From contig RCNN01000168.1 in assembly GCA_003667245.1 (NCBI GenBank), forward strand, positions 1 to 63,780: a DNA stretch of 63,780 nucleotides, read 5' to 3'. Position numbers and translations under genes: made by a program. The DNA comes from Heterostelium multicystogenum. Lineage: Eukaryota; Evosea; Eumycetozoa; Acytosteliales; Acytosteliaceae. Shown in pieces: positions 43,101 through 57,700 of the stretch (positions are counted from its first letter, which is position 1; each line of letters begins with the position of its first letter). Under the pieces are notes generated by a model. The model did not search any database, had not been told where the DNA came from, and saw only the letters and a program-made list of their open reading frames with translations.

Positions 43101-44240
43101 TGAGAGAATAATCAAACAACTCCATGTCGTCGGTCATGAGATTCTGATCTGGTGTTGATTGTAGTTTAGTGTTGAGATTATCCAGCCACATTGATAGCTC
43201 ACTGAATGCACTTGGAATCTCCTGCTTTGAATCCAACAGAAATGACGCCAATTTTTATTTCCAATAATGTCAGAGAGTATATCCATACACTCCAGTGCAT
43301 TGACATTCAATTGCTTGGGTTGTTGTTGTCTGCTGCTGCTGTTTGACTGTTGTTGCTCGTCGTCCAAGGCCGAAGCCACAGTTTGTAACATTAGGACTAC
43401 TATTTTTACAATCGATGTTAGTTGTACAATATAAGATGCTCTTGACTCTGATGTCTCTGTAGAAGGTGATTGCGCTGTATCTGTCGGTGTAGTCGTCGAT
43501 TGATGTATCATAAATAGTTTGAAAAGTATTGAGTTGATTCTTTTCTTTTCTTTAGGTATTGATAATCCTCGTCCATAGTTGCTGTATCGTTGTTATTGTT
43601 TACCCTCCTCTAAAGCTCCATCGCTATCATTGTTTGTATCATCGGAGAACTTCATTTCTCTTTCTCTTTGTACTGTCCAATAGCATGTCATAGGGCAATT
43701 GATTTGCCGTTCTCGTGTCCATGCTTGCCATTCATCGCTGCAAACACCATTGATAGCGCCTTTAGCATTCTTCTTCTTTAACTTCTTCTCGCTGCCGATG
43801 TTCCATTGACAGAGATACTGTAGTCCACTGAAGAAGGTGATTGAATCTTTTTCAATTTGATGAATCTATCTGTAAGCTGACTTTAACTTGAGTGACTTTA
43901 TGACATCAACCAAAACCTGGAGTATCGTATTGAATTGCTTTGGCTTTGTTGATATCAGTGTTGTCGAACTGAGCTCAGTTATGGAATTAAAGAAATCTGT
44001 GTAGTTGATCATCTCCATAGCAACAGCATACCTCAGATATGAGACAAGCAATGGACTTGGTGAAGGGCCAACCAACATCTGCCTCAACAAAAGATCTGCA
44101 GCAACACGTCACCGGCCTTTTGATTAGTAGATAGAAGTCAACAATATCATATCATCATAACATACCACAAACAATACGACCATTATCAGACATTTCTTGC
44201 TGAGCCAGAGTGGAAACTATCTGAAAGCTTCATGAGCCAT
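40189..44240 (-). CDS. med24: Mediator complex subunit 24, multi-exon, frame-broken
   Basis: The N-terminal part is diagnostic: after FQIVSTLAQQEMSDNGRIVC (about 44165-44230) and an intron, exon 2 gives ADLLLRQMLVGPSPSPLL and SYLRYAVAMEMINYTDFF (about 43980-44100), closely matching the start of metazoan MED24 (ALLEQAMIGPSPNPLILSYLKYAI). Downstream frames on the same strand continue as Leu-rich helical segments: 43134-43511, 42994-43251, 42745-42957, 42374-42592, 41991-42272, 41229-41582 and 40189-40500. Exon borders cannot all be fixed because indels shift the frame (for example near 43250, between NIIGNKN and FLLDSKQEIPSAF). MED24 sits in the Mediator tail and links activators to RNA polymerase II. 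The start and the 3' limit are approximate. Confidence 0.72.
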
Positions 44241-45256
44241 TTTACAGGTGATTCACGTGTTTTCTCATGACTCAACGGTTTATCTATGAATATAATCTAT
44301 ATGACTGTTACTACAACTACTATCGATAACCATGACTCCTATATATAGTAGTAATTATTCAATGGACAAAATGATGCCGAAGTGGAACCAATCCAAGATG
44401 TAGATGAAGATGAAGACAATGTCTAGATTCACCTATGAATATATATTATTATTAATATCTAATATATATAGTATTCATAAATGGTTGGAAACGGTCATCA
44501 AAAAACAAAATGAAATATCGAATGATGTTTGTTGTTTGATAATTGCTTAATTAAAAAATAGAACTTAATGATGTTTGAATATTCATAAAAAAACAACATC
44601 AACAACAACACACTTCCAACAAAAAAACAAAAATAAAACCCAAAACCAATAACAAAAATGGTGTATAAAAAACAGGATTACCCTCCTAAAATTGAATTCA
44701 ACAATAACTTCACAACATCGCAAGCAACACACAAAACAATATGGCTATTCAAATTACATAATTATGTTTTACTACGACTACTATTAATATTGGTCAATCT
44801 TGTGATTCTTTCTTCGAAAGCTCCAGTAGTAATAGCAGCAGTAACATTAGATGTTGTCATTGTTAAGACAGGATGATCACAATAATAGAAGGAATCTTTT
44901 ATCGATTTGTTTGTTTTGTATTTTACAAAAAGGTAAATGATAGTTGATTGATTTTATTTAATTTAGATTTTAATTAATTGGTTGAAGATATTAAAACTTA
45001 ATAATAACATAAATATAAATAATTGGTGAACTATTATTATTATTTGGATATATCGCAGGGTTGACTGATTGATTGGAAATAAAAGTTGAATCGATAAATT
45101 AAGTTGTAGTAATTGTATTTTCTTTCTTTGTTTCCTTTTTTTTTTTTTTTTTTTTTTTGATTGATTGAATGCTAGATTATATATATATATAAATAATAAA
45201 TAAGATAAAGACCTATCTTGTTTGGTTGTTATTTGCTTTTCTTTTCTTTGTGCTTT
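44241..45256. other. Spacer between MED24 and next gene
   Basis: About 1 kb. AT-rich, with a poly-T tract (45138-45159) and an AT dinucleotide run. A 72-codon open frame at 44658-44876 looks compositional and is not accepted as a gene. Confidence 0.5.
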
Positions 45257-46399
45257 TTAAATATATGATTTTGATTTCCTACTTAAAGAAAGTGGCACTG
45301 CAAATGACATTGAAACTTCATCTTTATTGTTGAGTGTGTCAACCCAGCTCTGTCTTGGTGTAACATATTTCTGGTATTTTCAAAAGAGTGTGTTAGAATG
45401 CAAATGGCTTGTGCTTTAATATATTATAGTTCAGCAATCTTCTTACCTTCTTTTCTGTATCATTGTATGAGAAGTCCATTGCAACTGAATTCTTTTGCAG
45501 ACTTTGTGCGAGTTTGGAGGGGATTTCCATTGGTAGTGATGTTCCAAGCTTGAGCTCCTGCATGATGCCATTGCTTCTAGATCTATTGCCACCCTCGACC
45601 ATGTAGTTTGGTGGTTCATCGTCATCGTCTGCCATCTCCACCTCTGTAATGACCGGCAGGTTACTCTTGCTGTCCATATCCTGCTCGTATTCTTCGTCAA
45701 ACTGGAATATCTCTGACGAACTTCCACTAAGCTTATTAAATGTCATTTTGCTTTCATTTGATACATTATTCAAACTATTTAAGAAAATATTTATATTTTG
45801 TGAATTGAGTTGGCTATTGTTGTTGCTATTAAAACTATATGTATTATTGTTGTTATTGCTATCTATACTGTTGTTGCTTTCGTTGTTACTATTATTATAT
45901 GTCTCACTACTACTGCTGCTATCTATATTACTATTGTTTTGTTCATTATTTACATTGTTGTTGTTTTCATTAATCTCAACTACTAAAGGTGCAAAAGAAA
46001 CTCTCTAAAAGGTTTAGGATGCATTCTGGGTTAGTACCATCACTCAACTTCATTGGCTCGTTGATTACATACCTGTTTCTCTTTACTCAAGGGTGATAGT
46101 GCTCTTGGTCTCTGTGTTTTGTTGGGTATTACTGTTTTGAAATTGGTTGAGCTTGCGGTGGTTGCAATCTGTGGTGCTCCTATAGATGGATCTGTCATCG
46201 AGCTATTGTTTCTATGTGGTGACAATGATAATGTGATATTTGGTTGCGTATTTCCAGGATTATTATTACCACTGTTGTCTATATTCAATGTTTGGAATGA
46301 TTTATTTAATCCAATCACCAGATTGTTGACCTGATTGTTGCTGTTTGATTTATCGTCACCATTGCCAGCACCATTGACATTGTTATTCAATCCACTCAT
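45257..46399 (-). CDS. Asn-rich protein with RVSFA (PP1-docking type) motif
   Basis: Three exons in frame: 46399-46073, 46004-45447, 45370-45257 (stop TAA), about 332 aa. The N-terminus is Asn-rich, then QRPRALSPLSKEKQ; joining exons 1 and 2 creates KQRVSFAPLVVEI, with the canonical RVxF docking motif for protein phosphatase 1. A long Asn/Ser tract follows, then a less repetitive block (FQFDEEYEQDMDSKSNLPVI to SLPMEIPSKLAQSLQKNS) and a conserved-looking C-terminus (KYVTPRQSWVDTLNNKDEVS, SFAVPLSLSRKSKSYI). I do not recognise the family. A PP1-targeting role is inferred from the motif only. All joints are in frame, unlike most genes here. Confidence 0.72.
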
Positions 46400-47459
46400 T
46401 TCTACTACTAAATTTCAACTACTTTACTTAATGAAATCGTTAAGATAGAAGATTGGGCTATAATCGATGATATAGTTTAAACTATAGTAGTTATTCGTTT
46501 GATTGTACTTGATTGTTTGATCTATCTAATATCTATCTGTATGTATTATGTAGCCTTAATACAAGTAAATACTGCTTCCTTCTTTCCTTCGTTATTATCT
46601 TCTGTTCTATTCAACTCTATTCTAACTATCTATCTATTGTTCAAATCAAATAATATTATCTCTTTGTGATAAGCTATGTATTTTTTAGGTTATTATTATT
46701 ATTATTTTAAAAGAGTGATTGTTGGTAATGATTGTATGCTGTGTATGTATTTGTGATACTATCTTTTGTTTGTATGATTGTGGTGGTAGTGGTAGTGGTC
46801 GTCGTCGCTTATTGTGATTGGTATCTAGATGGAGGGGCGAATAATAATTGTTCTTTTTGTGTAAGAGCGAAAGTGTGAAGGGGGGTAATAACAAGATTAT
46901 TATTATTATATTATTATTATTATTAATATTTTAATATAAATCTTTTGTCTATCTTTTGTTTTGTGTAATATTATTATTAAAATATTTTAAATTGATTATT
47001 TTATTTTTTGTAATATTATAATAATATTTAAAAAAATGTTTTATTTAATTGAAAAAAATCTTAATTTTAAAAATTTGTTTTGTTCAATGAAAAACAGACA
47101 CTGAGTGGCATACATATTATGTTCAGCGACTTTTTGACATGCATCCCTAATATTTATTAATGATGATTAATTTATTATGGCTGGTTAGTTCAATAAAACA
47201 GGGGTAGCAAATAAAGATCTTATGCTTTTATCGTAAAGATCAAAGATGATCAATCACAAGATAAGATTTATTAAATTAATACTGAAATGACTAATATAAT
47301 GTATTAATACATCATTGATCATCTTCCATCTTTTTATGTTTAAAGATATTATTATCATTTATTTTTCTATTTGACTTGTATATTATTGTATTGTACAACA
47401 TCAGTATTATTATTTATTGAATGGTGTTTGAAGTTAACTTCTATGTTAATTAAATATGA
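46400..47459. other. Intergenic
   Basis: 1.06 kb, AT-rich, with ATT repeats (46690-46710, 46895-46940). It is the promoter side of the Asn-rich gene and the 3' side of the permease gene. No gene is seen. Confidence 0.55.
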
Positions 47460-50400
47460 TTATTTGCCTTTCAAAACTGAAGCAATTTGTTTGGTAGAGT
47501 ATTCTTTAGATGCTTGTCTCGAAACTAAAATGGCCATGACAATGGATGCTCCGAATACACCAAAGAATAGACCGAATGGGAATTGGAATGAAAATGGCAA
47601 TTGGGTGAAAAGGTTGAGTTGGAGGGTAAGTGTCACTGCGACGCCAAGACCAATAATTAAACGAGAATAACTGAGGAGAATATCAAGACAAGTGCTTCGT
47701 AGATATAAATGCGAATGACTTGGTTGGTGGTGAGTCCAATTGCACGCAATACACCAAACTCCCAGGAGTTTTCGTGGATGTTGGAGGCAAACGATACCCA
47801 GAGCATAAAGAAACAAAGGATGATTGAAGTGGCTGAGACAGTGTAGAAAAAGATGTTGAGAAGTGTGATTGCAGTTTCACTTGTGCCGAGTAGGAACGTT
47901 GCGTCGATAACATTGATTGAGTCGGACTTGATAAAGTTTTTGCAACTGTTGACTACATATTCACGTGCACTCTGTGAGGTACCTGGCTTGAGACGGATCA
48001 AGAGCTTCGACTTGGGTGCAACCTCCGGAAGCATTACAGTTGGGTTACTTGTCATCTGATAGATAACTTCCATTGTTTCGTAGAATTGATTCATATTGAT
48101 GAGCACTGGGGAACGCGAGGTAGTTGCCGAGTAGGATGAAAAGAGGAATGAAGGAAGCATCGAGACCATTGATTGAGGCTTAGCGAGAAGATTGAGTGTT
48201 TCTACAGCATTGTCAGTTCCAGGTACAAAGTTGACAAACAAGTTAAAAGGTATGTCTGGTGTTGCTCCAACTGCCAAGCTAAATGCATCCGATAGAACCA
48301 TGTCAGTGTAGTTCTTATAAATGTAGTAGTTTGTTGGTCTTCCAAATACAACTGTAGTCGGATCGTAAGAAACTATACTTGGTGGAGGCACGATCTTTCC
48401 ATCGACATCCTCACTAATTATATCTTTGTGAAGATTGGTGTAGAGACTCTTGATGACATCTAACTTCTTGCTTCCTGGGACGTTGGAGAAAGATAGTCGC
48501 TTATTGGTCTTGGTGACGTCCAAAAAAGTCGATATAACTAGACTCCAAGAAATTCTCATCAATACCATAGACCCTAACGTAGTTCCATGGATAGCCGGCT
48601 AGTGGATTGATAAAAGTCGAACGAATGTTCATAACATGATCCAACGGTAGTGTGACAAATGAATAAGATGAGACCGCTGTGGTTGCTGAGTTGTTAACTA
48701 GTTCATTATCAAGGAATCCACGAAGTTCTGTTTCAGGTAGTGGGAATTTAGTGTTGGTAGTGATCACATTAATATCTGAACCGACGCCAAGCTTAACAAG
48801 TTCCTGAATGTTATATCCCTGTAAACGGAATACACAACCAGTGAAGATGATAAATGTCAAGCAAATGGTAAACATGGTGGCTGTCTTTGAGTTTCTTCCA
48901 GAGTGAGATGCTAGATTCTTTCTAACCAGGTTGTAAAGAGATCTACGGTCGGGTCCCCATATCATGAGGAGCAAACGAGTCGCTCGAGATGTGACTGGAC
49001 TGCCTGTCCCAACATTGCCAATCCAAACAACATACCCAGCAAAATACCGGTAAGAATAGCAAAGAACAAAGAGTAGTTCATGAATGTGAATGATAATGGA
49101 ATCAAATAGTATACTGTGAATCCAACGATGACAGCTAATATGGAGAGTGATGTTTGAAGCGGGTCGAATCCAATCTCCTCCAATTTCATAATCTTTACCA
49201 TTGTTTCGTTCTTTACTTGGTGATAGACATCGAGTGCATCACGGAGTGTACGACTCAAGGCACGCTGGATGGGGGCAATGTTTGCCAAGATTGGGAGACA
49301 TAGACCCATCAGTCCACCAGAGAGGACGGCAACAGAGTAGAAAGTCAGATCAACAGGGAGTAAAACGAATTGGTATACAAAGTGTGCGACAATGGCAAAG
49401 CAAACCCAGCCAAAGAACAGTCCAAATGCAATTCCAGGCACGCTGAAGTAGAGTGCCTGAGTGAGCAGGAGGATGATTAATGCATAATGTCGCATACCTT
49501 GCGCACGTAGCATACCATACTCAAAGGTCTTTCCTTCAACATCGCTCAGTAACAAACTGTAGATCATCAATGCACCCAAAACCAGCAAAACAGCAGCGAC
49601 ACAGTTGAATACCTGATCTAAGGACAGTCTAGTATATTTGAAGACATCCAAAGCTGAGGCCAATGGTGTGGTGAACAATGCAGGGTAGCTAAATCCAATG
49701 TGCATTGAGACTTGATTGGTGAAATCAATTAAAGAATTCTTTGGATCCTTTGATGTATAAATTTTAACTCTGTTCTCCAACATAACTATGGATGCCATTG
49801 AAATATTCCTAAATGGATGATAAGATGTTAGTAATCAAAACTACAATGTTTGGTCTGCTATGTTGGTGATGTATTACATTTAGTTCGAAATCTTTGGAAA
49901 AATTACCAAATGAATATCTAAAGCTATCAATTTGGCTGATAATGTCTGTTACATTTAGTCTTGGATTATAGATAGGAAGGATCGTTTTGATCAATGTCTC
50001 TACAATGGTAATATTGCCAAAGAATCTTGCATTCATCGATTGTAGTTTGGATTTTACGACCTTATTAATATAGGAGCTCTCTAATACAGCAACATTTCCT
50101 AAACTTGATGGATATTTACCACCTGGTGAATCAATACCGTCAATGACGGTCAGAGTTTGATCAATCACCAGCTCTTGACGGAAATCGTTGTAGAAATTCT
50201 CAATAATAACTTGAGGATAGAGGTAGCTTCCGTCTGAACTGATTCCACTTCCAAGGATATCTCTGAGTTGCTGAACAATGTTGGGATAGGAGATTTTCAA
50301 AATAGCAATTTCCACTGAGATATCGATTCGCCCTGGAATGGGTATTCCAAAGTAGTTAGAGATGAGTGTCATTATTTGGTTGAGAGTTGGAATGGAATCT

Positions 50401-51616
50401 GATCCAAGTCGTTGCAAAACATCTACAAAGTCTACATGGATGTTTACCGTTTGATTCTTGTTTGGTTCTACACCTATTCTACGAAGAAATGAACTGGAGA
50501 TGTGAGCTTGGTTGTCTTTGAGTGGAGGGTGGTCCCAGCCACGTCCCAATCCCAAATCTTTCTCCAAAGTTGAGTTCATTACCAACATGATAAGCGATGC
50601 CGATATATTATTAGATGTCATCGCTGATGCTAGAGATAGCCAACGGGGTGCAACTCCATGCACCATGTCTGCATTGGCCAATTTTGTAGTCAAGACAGTT
50701 GAGTTCAAAAATAATCCAGACATAGCACTAATCATTGCCAGAGGATTAACATTTACATCTTGCAGATTATTATTATTATCGATGGATTGTACATTATTTA
50801 GTGTATTATTTGAAGTTACAACACTTCCAAGTGATGGATCACCTGTAATCAGTAAATCCCATTCACCAGCTTGGTCTTCCGATAACTTTAAAAATACAAT
50901 TGGAGATGCTTGAATTAGATTTTGAAGAAAGCTAATCGATTGGTAATTTGTTAGATACTGTTCGAATGGCTGTCAATTGATTAGGTATCGTTCCAAACCT
51001 ACCTTATAAACATAACGACGAGGAAGACAGTGAGCAAACCCATGAGTATACTCTTGAGGTTCTTCTTTGAGTTCTTGTGTACATAGCGAATTGCCACTTG
51101 AAAATCCGACAGAATCGTGTATCTGAAGGTGTGATATATCTGCTTGAAGTAGCCTGCGATGCTGCTGCTGTTGCTGCTGTATCGGGTGGAGCGACGATTG
51201 ACTGACTGTCTAAATGGATTGCTGCCACCGCCACGTGAATAGTCGTCTTCATTATCACTGTCGTACAACAACAACGACGAGTCGACTTCACCCAGCTTTT
51301 GGTATCTAGTTGGGTGTATATTACTAACTGAAGATTTCTTAAATCTGACGCTGCTATTGCTGCTATTAATTTTATTTTCACTGCTGTCACCAATGTTGTT
51401 GTTTATGTTGTTGTTGTTTTCGATAGCATTATCATTTTCATAATCATCATCAGACATTTCATCGCTGTCTACGTCATTATTGGTGAGAATTGCATTGTTT
51501 CTATAGGGTCTATTGGTGGTGTTGTTATTGCTTCTTCTAATATTACTATTACTATTACTAATAATGTTGCTGTTATTGTTGTTACCACTCCCAGTGTCAC
51601 TATTCCAATTTATCAT
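47460..51616 (-). CDS. Large FtsX/MacB-type (ABC3) permease with two FtsX modules
   Basis: Start ATG 51614-51616. Exon 1 (51616-51003): Asn/Ser-rich cytosolic tail, then SDFQVAIRYVHKNSKKNLKS and a membrane segment (GLLTVFLVVMFI). Exon 2 (about 50969-49878): large external domain. Exon 3 onward (49808-47460): first FtsX core with EYGMLRAQGMRHYALIILLL, second TM bundle, then NLVRKNLASHSGRNSKTATM, a second external domain, and a second core with EFGVLRAIGLTTNQVIRIYI and final TM segments, stop at 47460-47462. Eight or more membrane segments; duplicated permease in one chain, as in other eukaryotic ABC3-type proteins. No ATPase domain is present. Single-base shifts lie near 48965, 48520 and 47665, and the exon 2/3 joint is off by one. 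It is a paralogue of the gene at 1-1296. Substrate unknown. Confidence 0.83.
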
Positions 51617-54600
51617 ATCTTAATTAAATTGTAATTACAATTAATAAATTTAGTATTTCAATTATTAGTAGTTATGCCAATATTAATAAATAAATAATAA
51701 TAAACTGAAATTCTAAAGGAATATGATATTCAATGTTCGTTATGGTGTGTGACGTATTATATATATTAAAATTTTAATAAACAATTGTCAGGTGGGTGGA
51801 ATTAGAATCTCCTGAAAATCAAAAAACGAACCAACCATCATATGGAAGGTGGATCACATCATATCATCGAATAATTAAAATGAACTCAATCCGATGAATG
51901 AATGAATTCATTAGATAAGTTTTTCTCTAAAGTAATAACTATATTTGAAGAAAATATAGCAGTCAAGCTACAATTTGGATAAAACTCAAATATAACTAAC
52001 ATGATCATCTTCATTGTATAATCAATCTGAAGCGGGATTATGTGAAATAATTAATGGATTGAGTTTGATCTTTCTTTATCTTAAAGTATTGTGTTTTAAT
52101 GATGATGATGATTATTATTATTAGTGATATTATGGCGCGAAATTAATAATTGTAGATGTAATGGTTGTAGTGAATAAAGAGCAAGTATTGTATACTTGCA
52201 TGATTGACTGACTGATGATGATGATCTTTGTAATACATACTACTGTTGTCATTATAGTTAAGCCTTGAAAGTTCAACATTATTATAATCTGTACCACTTT
52301 AAAATTTATAGAATAAAATGTAAGTATTATCATTGCTCCGCCGTGTGCTACATGGATTTGTTATGATTGTAATCAACTTCACACATCGTTGCCATCAGTA
52401 TCACTCACTACATTGAACCGATTAAAAAGGAACTTTGAAATAGACTGATGCGATTTCATTGTCACTGCTTTTTGTGTGTGGTGTTGATACAGACAAACAG
52501 ATCTTATTATCGTAGTAGTGCTGAATGAATCATACCTCATTTTCAACCGCAATATGTTGAGATCTAGTGAGGAGCTCTATACTTAACTTATCAACTCTAC
52601 TGTACTCTATTGTTTTAGTTATGAAATAAATGATCAACCGCTCTTTTCTCTATGTTGGCTTCCAATGAGTGACTTTGTAAAGCTGGAATTTATGAATGTG
52701 TATAAAAGGTAAAATTCGAATCATATAAACAATCACTTGAATTATATCATTGTGTTTGTTGTTGTTGGTGGTGGCGTAGTTGGTTGATGATAACCCTCAA
52801 AATGGAAGGATCATAGGGTTGGAGTTTTTTCTGTTTTTAAGCACTGTGTGTGATCCTTGTATTTTGAGTGTTATCACCTCACAAACCACCACAAAACTAA
52901 AACTAAAACCACACACAATCATAATAACAAACACCAATCAATCAATCATGAACCGCAGTATAATATAGAAACAAATTTCACTATTCTATTTGATCAGTTC
53001 TTTCCATGCATCTAGAAGAACAGTAAAGTATGATATAAGAGTTAAATATTTATATATTTATTACATCTCACTCACATACACACAATGAAATATAGTAAGT
53101 GGTGGTGGTGGTGGTTTAGATTTGGATGTTGTTAACAACAAACCAATGTTGTTTCTAATACATGAATTAACTTTATGTTTGTTAAATGTGATATTTTTGG
53201 AGGCACATATAATTCTACAGTAGAACATAGTAATGAATTATGAATGAATTATTATTAACATTGCATTGTTTATTTTTTAGATAATACACATATATTTAGA
53301 TAATCAAGAATATGAAGTCAAAATGAATCTATTCCATTCAAATCCAAGTAATGGATGAAGTTGGTTGGTTTTTTTTGAAATGAACTTAACAAAAGAAGAT
53401 CATAAATCATATGATAACATGAATTGAATATTCAAAATATATACCTTATATATATATATATGTATATCAATTTGATGTTGTTGTTATTGTTCATTTCGAT
53501 CAATCTTTTAAGGAATGGAAAGGTAAGTTTTATATTTTTTGTAATATTTAAATTTTAATGATTGATTGTGTATCAGTATATTACGAGCATCTACATGTTA
53601 TTTGCATCTGTTATGTTATTGTTATTAGGCACGGCAAGGATCAAATTCATTCTACTCTCTTTTTGGGTGCTATGTGTGTTTTGATGTTACCACATTCAAA
53701 ACCCATATCCATTGTTATTACCACTACACGCCAAAACACCATTATTGGGGAATACATTGTAATAGAATTTGATAAGAATTACACACTAACATCAGAAATG
53801 AGTTATTTCAGTAAAAATATAGAGGAGTGTTAAGTTATCTATAGATATCTGGGATGTAGACCTTATGCTGAATAATTGATCATTCACAATCAATTCAATC
53901 ATTTAGTTTCATTTATCCATTCTGGAGTGGAAACACGCCATGTAGTGATGTTTCATTTTCTCCAATATCAACAATTGAACACACAACTATGGAATTTGAT
54001 GTTGAATTCATATGCATCATCATTTTTTTTTAGTTTCTTGAAGAGCCATGTTATTATTACTTTGATTTTGATATGGTTTATTGTTGCTATTGATAGTTGT
54101 ATGCTGTATTACAATGAAAGGAAATGATTGTTATATGTGAAAAAGAAACCAAATGGATTTCTGAATATTAAAACATTGAGTACTCTAAGTGCCATATGGG
54201 AGGGTGGTCGTCACCATCAGTAGTAATATATTAAAATCAAGAAATAATATTTTTTGTTTAATTATAATTTCATTTTGTTAATGGACTGCAATAAATAACC
54301 AAAAATACAAATCATTTAGTAAATAATTATCAACATTCAAAAATATAGATAACCAATATATATAACTAAGGTAACAAATATATAGTATTTTCTGTTGATA
54401 GTGCCTTTTTTTTAATCACGATATTTCTAGGCCCATAAAGATAACCAAAGAAAATTCACTACCTCCCTCCATTAAAAGAAAAACTCAAACACAAAGTAAA
54501 TATATTTTCCATTGATTCCATAAATTTATTACCAATTAATAACAATTCCAAATAACAATTTACTTACAAATAATAATAATAATCATTTTTAATTTACATT

Positions 54601-54771
54601 TTAAAACTTAATTTATTAAATTATTATTATTTGTTTATTAAATAGGTTTCACTGGTTGAACTGAGAATATAATTTTAAATTATATTGATCAACCAGTTTA
54701 TTACAACATCAACCACAACACCATCATTCAATCCTAAGAAGGATATCATTTTTTACTAGTAATAAAATAAA
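51617..54771. other. Intergenic, no gene recognised
   Basis: About 3.15 kb between two genes that diverge from it (permease leftward, colossin-like rightward), so it holds both promoters. It is AT-rich with AT (53448-53462) and GTGGTG (53098-53117) runs. Open frames at 52780-52968, 53558-53833 and 53876-54127 lack coding character. Confidence 0.5.
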
Positions 54772-57700
54772 ATGGCAATCCAAAAATAGGTTTTGGAAAT
54801 TATATTGGATAGGCATCACACTTTTGGTGATGCTTGGACAACACACCGTCGTATCGAGTGAAAATTATAGATTTTCAAATGATCTATTTATATCCGACAA
54901 TGGTAGTCCCCTATTCCCCCAACCCAATTCGAAAAACTATTTTATTCAGTGGAAAGAATTTCCACAGTATGTCCATGGTCCAAGATCAGCCATTTGATCG
55001 ATCAATTGTATGCTATAATGCCATTTCCCCAAAGTATTATTATTCTAACGGTTTTTTCTTTGTATCTCTTTTATATGATAGTTCGATGGAATATCATTTT
55101 TAACTACTCGCGATGAAGATTCATCCGGAAATCCATCCATTAGTATTAGCTTTTTAAAATCGGATCTGTCTCTTGGTCCATCTATGGAGTTGGTCTCTAA
55201 GCTAGAACCAGAATACTCGGCTACTGGTACTAAAGACCTTCCAACCCAATGGGTCAAAGCTTACGTCCCATTCCCCAAGGATGGAGACGCCTATCGTGGA
55301 ATCCGTATTTCCAGTAGACAAGCTGATACTCAGGGACATGTCCTCTTCGATATGTTTGAGTTGGTACATAAAAACAACAACGCATTCAGCAATGGATACC
55401 CACTCCAAACCCGTGGTTTGCACAAAGAACAAGTTCAATCCAGTGCTCTTCTCTATGCTGATGTTGCCTACGCATGTGTAGCACCAATTGCTGACCCAGA
55501 GTTGGGTGGTACCTTCGGTGGACATGCATGCTATTTCAGTGATGATATCGCCCTTTTCAAACCACCAACACAAATGGAACTTCGTCAATAACGCCGCCAG
55601 TCTCGTCGTCTTATCTAATGGAAACCTTCTCCTTACTGGTAGCATTTCCCCAATGGATGGAAATAGCTGTGGCACCTGGGATGTCAATCTTGAGTTTTCA
55701 ACAACGTCCCAGGAGAAGAGATTAGAAAGGAACTCGACCCTCATGCTTACTATCCAAAGGGTCCAATCGACGTCAGAGGATGGAGATTCTACACACCAGT
55801 TCCATCCAACTGCTACTGGATTGGAACCGGTTGCAATCAAGGAAAGAAAATCCAAGTTTCCGTGGATTTGATGGAATGCCAATGCAAATCGGTCTTGGAG
55901 CCAATGGAAAGAATGGAAATCTTGGTTTTGCTGTTTGGCTCGCCATCTTGGTCGATGGTCAAGTATACCGTGTTCCAATTGACATTAATATGGACTGTCG
56001 TCCTACTGGACAAAACCCAACAACCTCAACATCGTCAACTGCTACCTCTGGACATCCAAGTACATCAGGAGGTAGTGGATGTAAGAACGATGCCCAATGC
56101 GGATGGGGTAAATGGTGTGATGAATCAATCGGACAATGCAAGCCATGGTCAGTTCCAACTACTACTACTACTTCTGCCACTTCAACCTCTGGAAGTCAAA
56201 CTTCAGGTACTACTGGTGGATGTAATTCCGATGCTCAATGTGGATGGGGTAAATGGTGTGACATCTCAGTCGGACAATGCAAGCCATGGTCTCAACCAAC
56301 TTCAACAGGAGCTACTTCAACTCTGGTAGTCAAACAACCGGATCTGGTTGCAGACAAGACCCCGACTGTGGATGGGGTAAATGGTGTGATCAATCCTCTG
56401 GTCAATGTAAACCATGGTCACCACCAGCTACTTCAACTACTGGAAATCCAACCTCTGGACAAGGTAAATGCAGCAATGATGAGCAATGTGGATGGGGTAG
56501 ATGGTGTGACAAGGAAAGTGGTCAATGCAAGCCATGGTCTCCACCATCAACTGCCAATCCAACCTCAACCTCTGGTGTTCCAACCTCTGGATCCGGTAAA
56601 TGTTACAACAATGAGCAATGTGGTTGGGGTAAGTGGTGTGACGTATCCATTGGAGAATGTAAGCCATGGTCTCCACCAACAACTGCCAATCCAACCACTG
56701 GACCATTTAGATGCACCAGCAATCAACAATGTGGATATAATCAATGGTGTGATATCTCAAGTGGACAATGTAAAGACTCCCATCCAACATCTGGATACCC
56801 AACTACAGTTTCCCCATCTACACTTTCAACTGGATGCCAGTGTGGAGAGAATATGTTCTGTCCACCAAATTTCTACTGCGCACTCATAGGCGATGTCCCA
56901 TCCTGTGTACCATTTGGTCACACTTCTTCTGGACACCCAACTTCTGGACACCCAACTTCTGGATATCCAACTTCTGGATACCCAACTTCTGGATACCCAA
57001 CTTCTGGATACCCAACTTCTGGATACCCAACAACTGGTACACAATGTGGACCATACGTTTGTCCAAACGGATATAGTTGTGCTAACTTGAATGGAGTATT
57101 GACATGCATTCCAGGAACATCTGGAAGTACCAGTGGACAATACTGTAACCACGAAAAGGATTGTGAGTGGGGATATTGGTGCGATCTATCCCATAGAACA
57201 TGTCGACCTTGGGGCACTAGTGAAAGTCAAACTTCAAGTCCACCAACTACTTCACCAACTAGATGTGGTGAACACATGTGTCCAGCTGGATATGGATGTT
57301 CAAAGATCAATGGAGTTGATACCTGCATACCAACCAATCCAACAACCAATCACCAAACAACCACTCCCAACCTATGTCAAATGGGTCTTGTCAAATGTCC
57401 ACCAGGTCAATTCTGTATTATGATTGGATCAAATCCATATTGTAGTTCCGAAAATCCAACTAGAAATAGTATCACTACTTCTCATCCAGTAACAACCACA
57501 GGTTTCCAAACAACTGCCTCGACTCTTGGTCCAAATTCAATTACAACCCAAAACTCCATTATTGGTCAAAATACTTTGAGCACAGGTCAAAACACCATTA
57601 CTGGTCCATACACTATTACCGGTCCATATACTATTACTGGTCCATACACTGCCACTAATCCAAATACAGGTATCCAAACCATCACTGGTCCAAAAACTAT

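Noticed and set aside
44658..44876. 72-codon ORF as a small membrane protein gene
   Set aside because: Its composition follows the local AT-rich DNA and the hydrophobic stretch is low-complexity; no promoter or homology is visible.
53558..54127. ORFs of 91 and 83 codons between the permease and colossin-like genes
   Set aside because: No start context, domain or codon bias; likely chance open frames.
56080..57211. CRISPR-like array
   Set aside because: The repeats are in-frame protein modules with variable linkers in a eukaryotic gene.
56437..57217. Antisense ORFs with repeated GYPEV/QKLGI peptides
   Set aside because: Shadow translation of the TSGYP minisatellite.
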